Position numbers and translations under genes: made by a program. Of a stretch of 8,304 bases of DNA, positions 7,015 through 8,304 are shown one piece after another; position 1 is the stretch's first letter, and every line of letters starts with the position of its first letter. The DNA is from an uncultured Thalassospira sp. (GTDB taxonomy: Bacteria > Pseudomonadota > Alphaproteobacteria > Rhodospirillales_A > Thalassospiraceae): assembly GCA_946885765.1 (NCBI GenBank), contig CAMPHD010000127.1, positions 1 to 8,304 on the forward strand, read 5' to 3'. Under the pieces are notes generated by a model that worked only from the letters and a program-made list of their open reading frames with translations, had not been told where the DNA came from and did no database searches.

Positions 7015-7030
7015 TGTATTATTTATTACA
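7015..7030. promoter_or_regulatory. Operator-like palindrome 2 (TGTA-N8-TACA)
   Basis: TGTATTATTTATTACA has the same 16-bp length and the same TGTA/TACA ends as palindrome 1, with one mismatched pair inside the dyad. Its centre is 49 bp from that of palindrome 1, and it lies just upstream of the candidate -35. Two matching sites bracketing a promoter suggest one regulator binding both. Confidence 0.5.
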
Positions 7031-7069
7031 GTCGTGAAACCCGCATAAATCCAAAAGAATACAGGTTTA

Positions 7070-7107
7070 CAGGGCAGCAGATGCCCAATGAAACATCTGC
7101 TGCCCTG
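7070..7107 (-). terminator. Perfect 14-bp hairpin after dctP, probable terminator or attenuator
   Basis: CAGGGCAGCAGATG (7070-7083) and CATCTGCTGCCCTG (7094-7107) pair perfectly around a 10-base loop. It begins about 30 bases after the dctP stop and before the next promoter region. On the minus strand the sequence after the stem is TAAACCTGTATTCTTTT, so a continuous U-run is missing right after the stem; it may need a factor to terminate or may protect the dctP mRNA 3' end. Confidence 0.65.
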
Positions 7108-7137
7108 CCCGATCAGAATTGACCGTTCCCGACGGGC

Positions 7138-8190
7138 CTAGCTGTAACGATACGGCTTGCCCGCTTTTTCCATCACGGCCGCATACTGCTTGAAGATATC
7201 CACGACCCTGGCGCAACGCGGGCTGGTCTGTGCAATCTCGTCCCAGAACTTATGTGCTTCGGCTTCGACCGTCGCCCATTCCGCATCCGGGATCGAGGTC
7301 AGTTTCATCTTCGTACCCTGGGTACGAAGTTTGGCTTCACCACCCCAGTACCAATGCTGGCGATAATAGTGCGAGCTGTCCATGCACAGCTTGAACAGAA
7401 CTTTCAGATGTTCCGGAAGTTCGTTCCAGCGTTCTTCATTGGCAAAGAACGAGCCACACCATGCCCCCGAAATGTTGTTGGTCAGGAAGTAGTTGGTCAC
7501 ATCTGCCCAACCGACCGTGTAATCCTCGGTGATGCCCGACCATGCGATCCCGTCAAGCTCGCCGGTCTGAACGGCAACCTCGATGTCTTCCCACGGCAGG
7601 GTGACCGGAACAACGCCAAAGCGCGACAGGAATTTACCCGCCGTCGGGAAGGTAAAGACGCGCTTGCCTTTAAGGTCTTCCAGACTGTTGATCGGATCAA
7701 CCGTTGCAAAATGGCACGGGTCCCACGAACCGGCCGAAAGCCATTTGACACCTTCGACTTCGCCGTACGCCTCATCCCAGATTTCATTCAGGCCGTATTC
7801 TTCAAACAGGACCGGAACGTCAAGGCTGTAACGGGTCGCAAACGGGAAATAGCCGCCAAAGACCGAAATATCGACCGGGGCCGCAATCGAGTCATCATCG
7901 GACTGAACCGCATCAATGGTGCCGCGCTGCATGGCGCGGAACAGTTCGCCGGTCGGAACCAGCTGATCGGCATAATAAAGTTCGATTTCCATTTCGCCGT
8001 TGGCGACCTTGTTAAAGGCATCAATCGCCGGCTTGATCACATGTTCGCCCAGTGCCGGACCGGCATAGGTCTGCAAACGCCAGGTGATCTTGGCATTCTG
8101 CGCCTTGACATAAGGTGCGGCAAACGCCGTGGTACCCGCTGCTGCGGTTGCAACACCGGCTTTCTTCATAAAGTCGCGTCTCGTCGTCAT
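7138..8190 (-). CDS. dctP: TRAP transporter substrate-binding protein, DctP family
   Basis: A 350-residue periplasmic solute receptor that captures a ligand for a DctQ/DctM membrane pair. The N-terminus has a twin-arginine motif (TTRRDFMKK, residues 3-10), an Ala-rich hydrophobic stretch and a likely cut after VKA (28-30), so it is exported folded by Tat. The body shows the DctP pattern: LFRAMQRGTIDAV (83-95), the segment around Arg177 (DLKGKRVFTFP), which aligns with the carboxylate-binding Arg of the family, and LPWEDIEVAVQTGELDG (198-214). It is unusually rich in Trp and Tyr, including HYYRQHWYWGGE (274-285), which may shape the pocket. AGGGAG lies eight bases before the ATG. No dctQ or dctM is complete in the window; they may lie upstream, off the right edge. 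The adjacent amine-pathway genes hint at an amine-bearing or acidic ligand, but this is only context. Confidence 0.95.
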   Translation of the reverse strand: MTTRRDFMKKAGVATAAAGTTAFAAPYVKAQNAKITWRLQTYAGPALGEHVIKPAIDAFNKVANGEMEIELYYADQLVPTGELFRAMQRGTIDAVQSDDDSIAAPVDISVFGGYFPFATRYSLDVPVLFEEYGLNEIWDEAYGEVEGVKWLSAGSWDPCHFATVDPINSLEDLKGKRVFTFPTAGKFLSRFGVVPVTLPWEDIEVAVQTGELDGIAWSGITEDYTVGWADVTNYFLTNNISGAWCGSFFANEERWNELPEHLKVLFKLCMDSSHYYRQHWYWGGEAKLRTQGTKMKLTSIPDAEWATVEAEAHKFWDEIAQTSPRCARVVDIFKQYAAVMEKAGKPYRYS

Positions 8191-8198
8191 TGTATCAT

Positions 8199-8204
8199 CT
8201 CCCT
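8199..8204 (-). promoter_or_regulatory. Ribosome binding site of dctP
   Basis: AGGGAG on the minus strand, eight bases before the ATG at 8188-8190. The frame stays open upstream to the window edge, so this site, together with the Tat motif right after the ATG, decides the start. Confidence 0.6.
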
Positions 8205-8231
8205 GATCGATGAAGTTCGTTAACGCATTAA

Positions 8232-8303
8232 TTAACTGCCCTGCCCGCCTGACGGGTCCGGCAGCGACTCCGGACCCTGACCCGATGCCAGTGCGCCCTG
8301 GAG
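8232..8303 (-). CDS. Possible C-terminal tail of an upstream gene (partial)
   Basis: One minus-strand frame reads 23 residues from the right edge, ending SLPDPSGGQGS before a TAA at 8232-8234, 41 bases before the dctP start. A polar Gly/Pro/Ser tail would suit the end of a membrane or cytoplasmic protein, such as a TRAP permease subunit, co-transcribed with dctP. The stretch is too short and GC-rich to identify, and a second frame is also open to the edge with an Arg-rich product. It could equally be non-coding spacer. Confidence 0.3.
   Translation of the reverse strand, partial: LQGALASGQGPESLPDPSGGQGS
8254..8277 (-). other. GC-rich hairpin upstream of dctP
   Basis: GGGTCCGG (8254-8261) and CCGGACCC (8270-8277) form a perfect 8-bp stem with an 8-base loop. 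No U-tract follows on the minus strand. It lies about 60 bases before the dctP start, where a processing or partial-termination hairpin could raise the binding protein above its transporter partners. It may instead fall within the coding tail of the upstream gene. Confidence 0.4.
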
Positions 8304-8304
8304 C

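Noticed and set aside
7252..8223. 323-codon open frame on the plus strand opposite dctP
   Set aside because: It is antisense to a clear DctP gene. Its product is Arg/Asn-rich with no recognisable motif, as expected from the reverse frame of a GC-biased gene.
7100..8247. 12-base repeat CTGCCCTGCCCG at 7100-7111 and 8236-8247 flanking dctP, considered as mobile-element ends
   Set aside because: It is short, low-complexity and directly repeated. The first copy overlaps the hairpin arm, there is no transposase, and the flanked gene looks native, so chance or a shared hairpin-type sequence is more likely.

Overview
The window looks like chromosomal DNA of an alphaproteobacterium. The Thalassospira/Rhodospirillales type is my best guess, from the protein flavour, moderate GC, a Tat-exported TRAP solute-binding protein and a glutamine-synthetase-like amine ligase. 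This is inference from style, not a database match. The window is almost fully coding, and no gene-free stretch exceeds 300 bases. I see no tRNA, rRNA, CRISPR, insertion sequence or phage gene.

Plus strand, left part. Positions 2-832 hold the C-terminal part of a secreted 5'-nucleotidase/2',3'-cyclic phosphodiesterase family protein, closed by a strong hairpin terminator (859-900). A GTG-started PfkB sugar kinase of the pseudouridine-kinase/ribokinase type follows (981-1931). It runs tail-to-tail into the next gene, and the two stop codons share the same TTAA.

Minus strand, right part, read from right to left. First comes a possible gene tail at the window edge (8232-8303), then a DctP-type TRAP binding protein (7138-8190). 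A 14-bp perfect hairpin (7070-7107) separates it from an AT-rich control region (about 6960-7035), which carries two related 16-bp TGTA-N8-TACA palindromes flanking a plausible promoter. A four-gene set follows: a glutamine-synthetase-like gamma-glutamyl-amine ligase (5509-6876), an aldehyde dehydrogenase (4031-5422), an iron-type alcohol dehydrogenase (2832-4001) and a class I glutamine-amidotransferase-like hydrolase (1928-2785).

Taken together, the four genes fit a gamma-glutamylation route. The ligase would cap an amine with glutamate, the alcohol and aldehyde dehydrogenases would oxidise the side chain through aldehyde to acid, and the amidase-like protein would cut off glutamate to release an amino acid. 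This resembles the Puu putrescine route, but an iron alcohol dehydrogenase replaces the usual amine oxidase. That points to an amino alcohol such as ethanolamine, propanolamine or alaninol rather than a diamine. The TRAP protein next door could supply the substrate or a related compound. The substrate assignment is inference; the enzyme families are clear from motifs.
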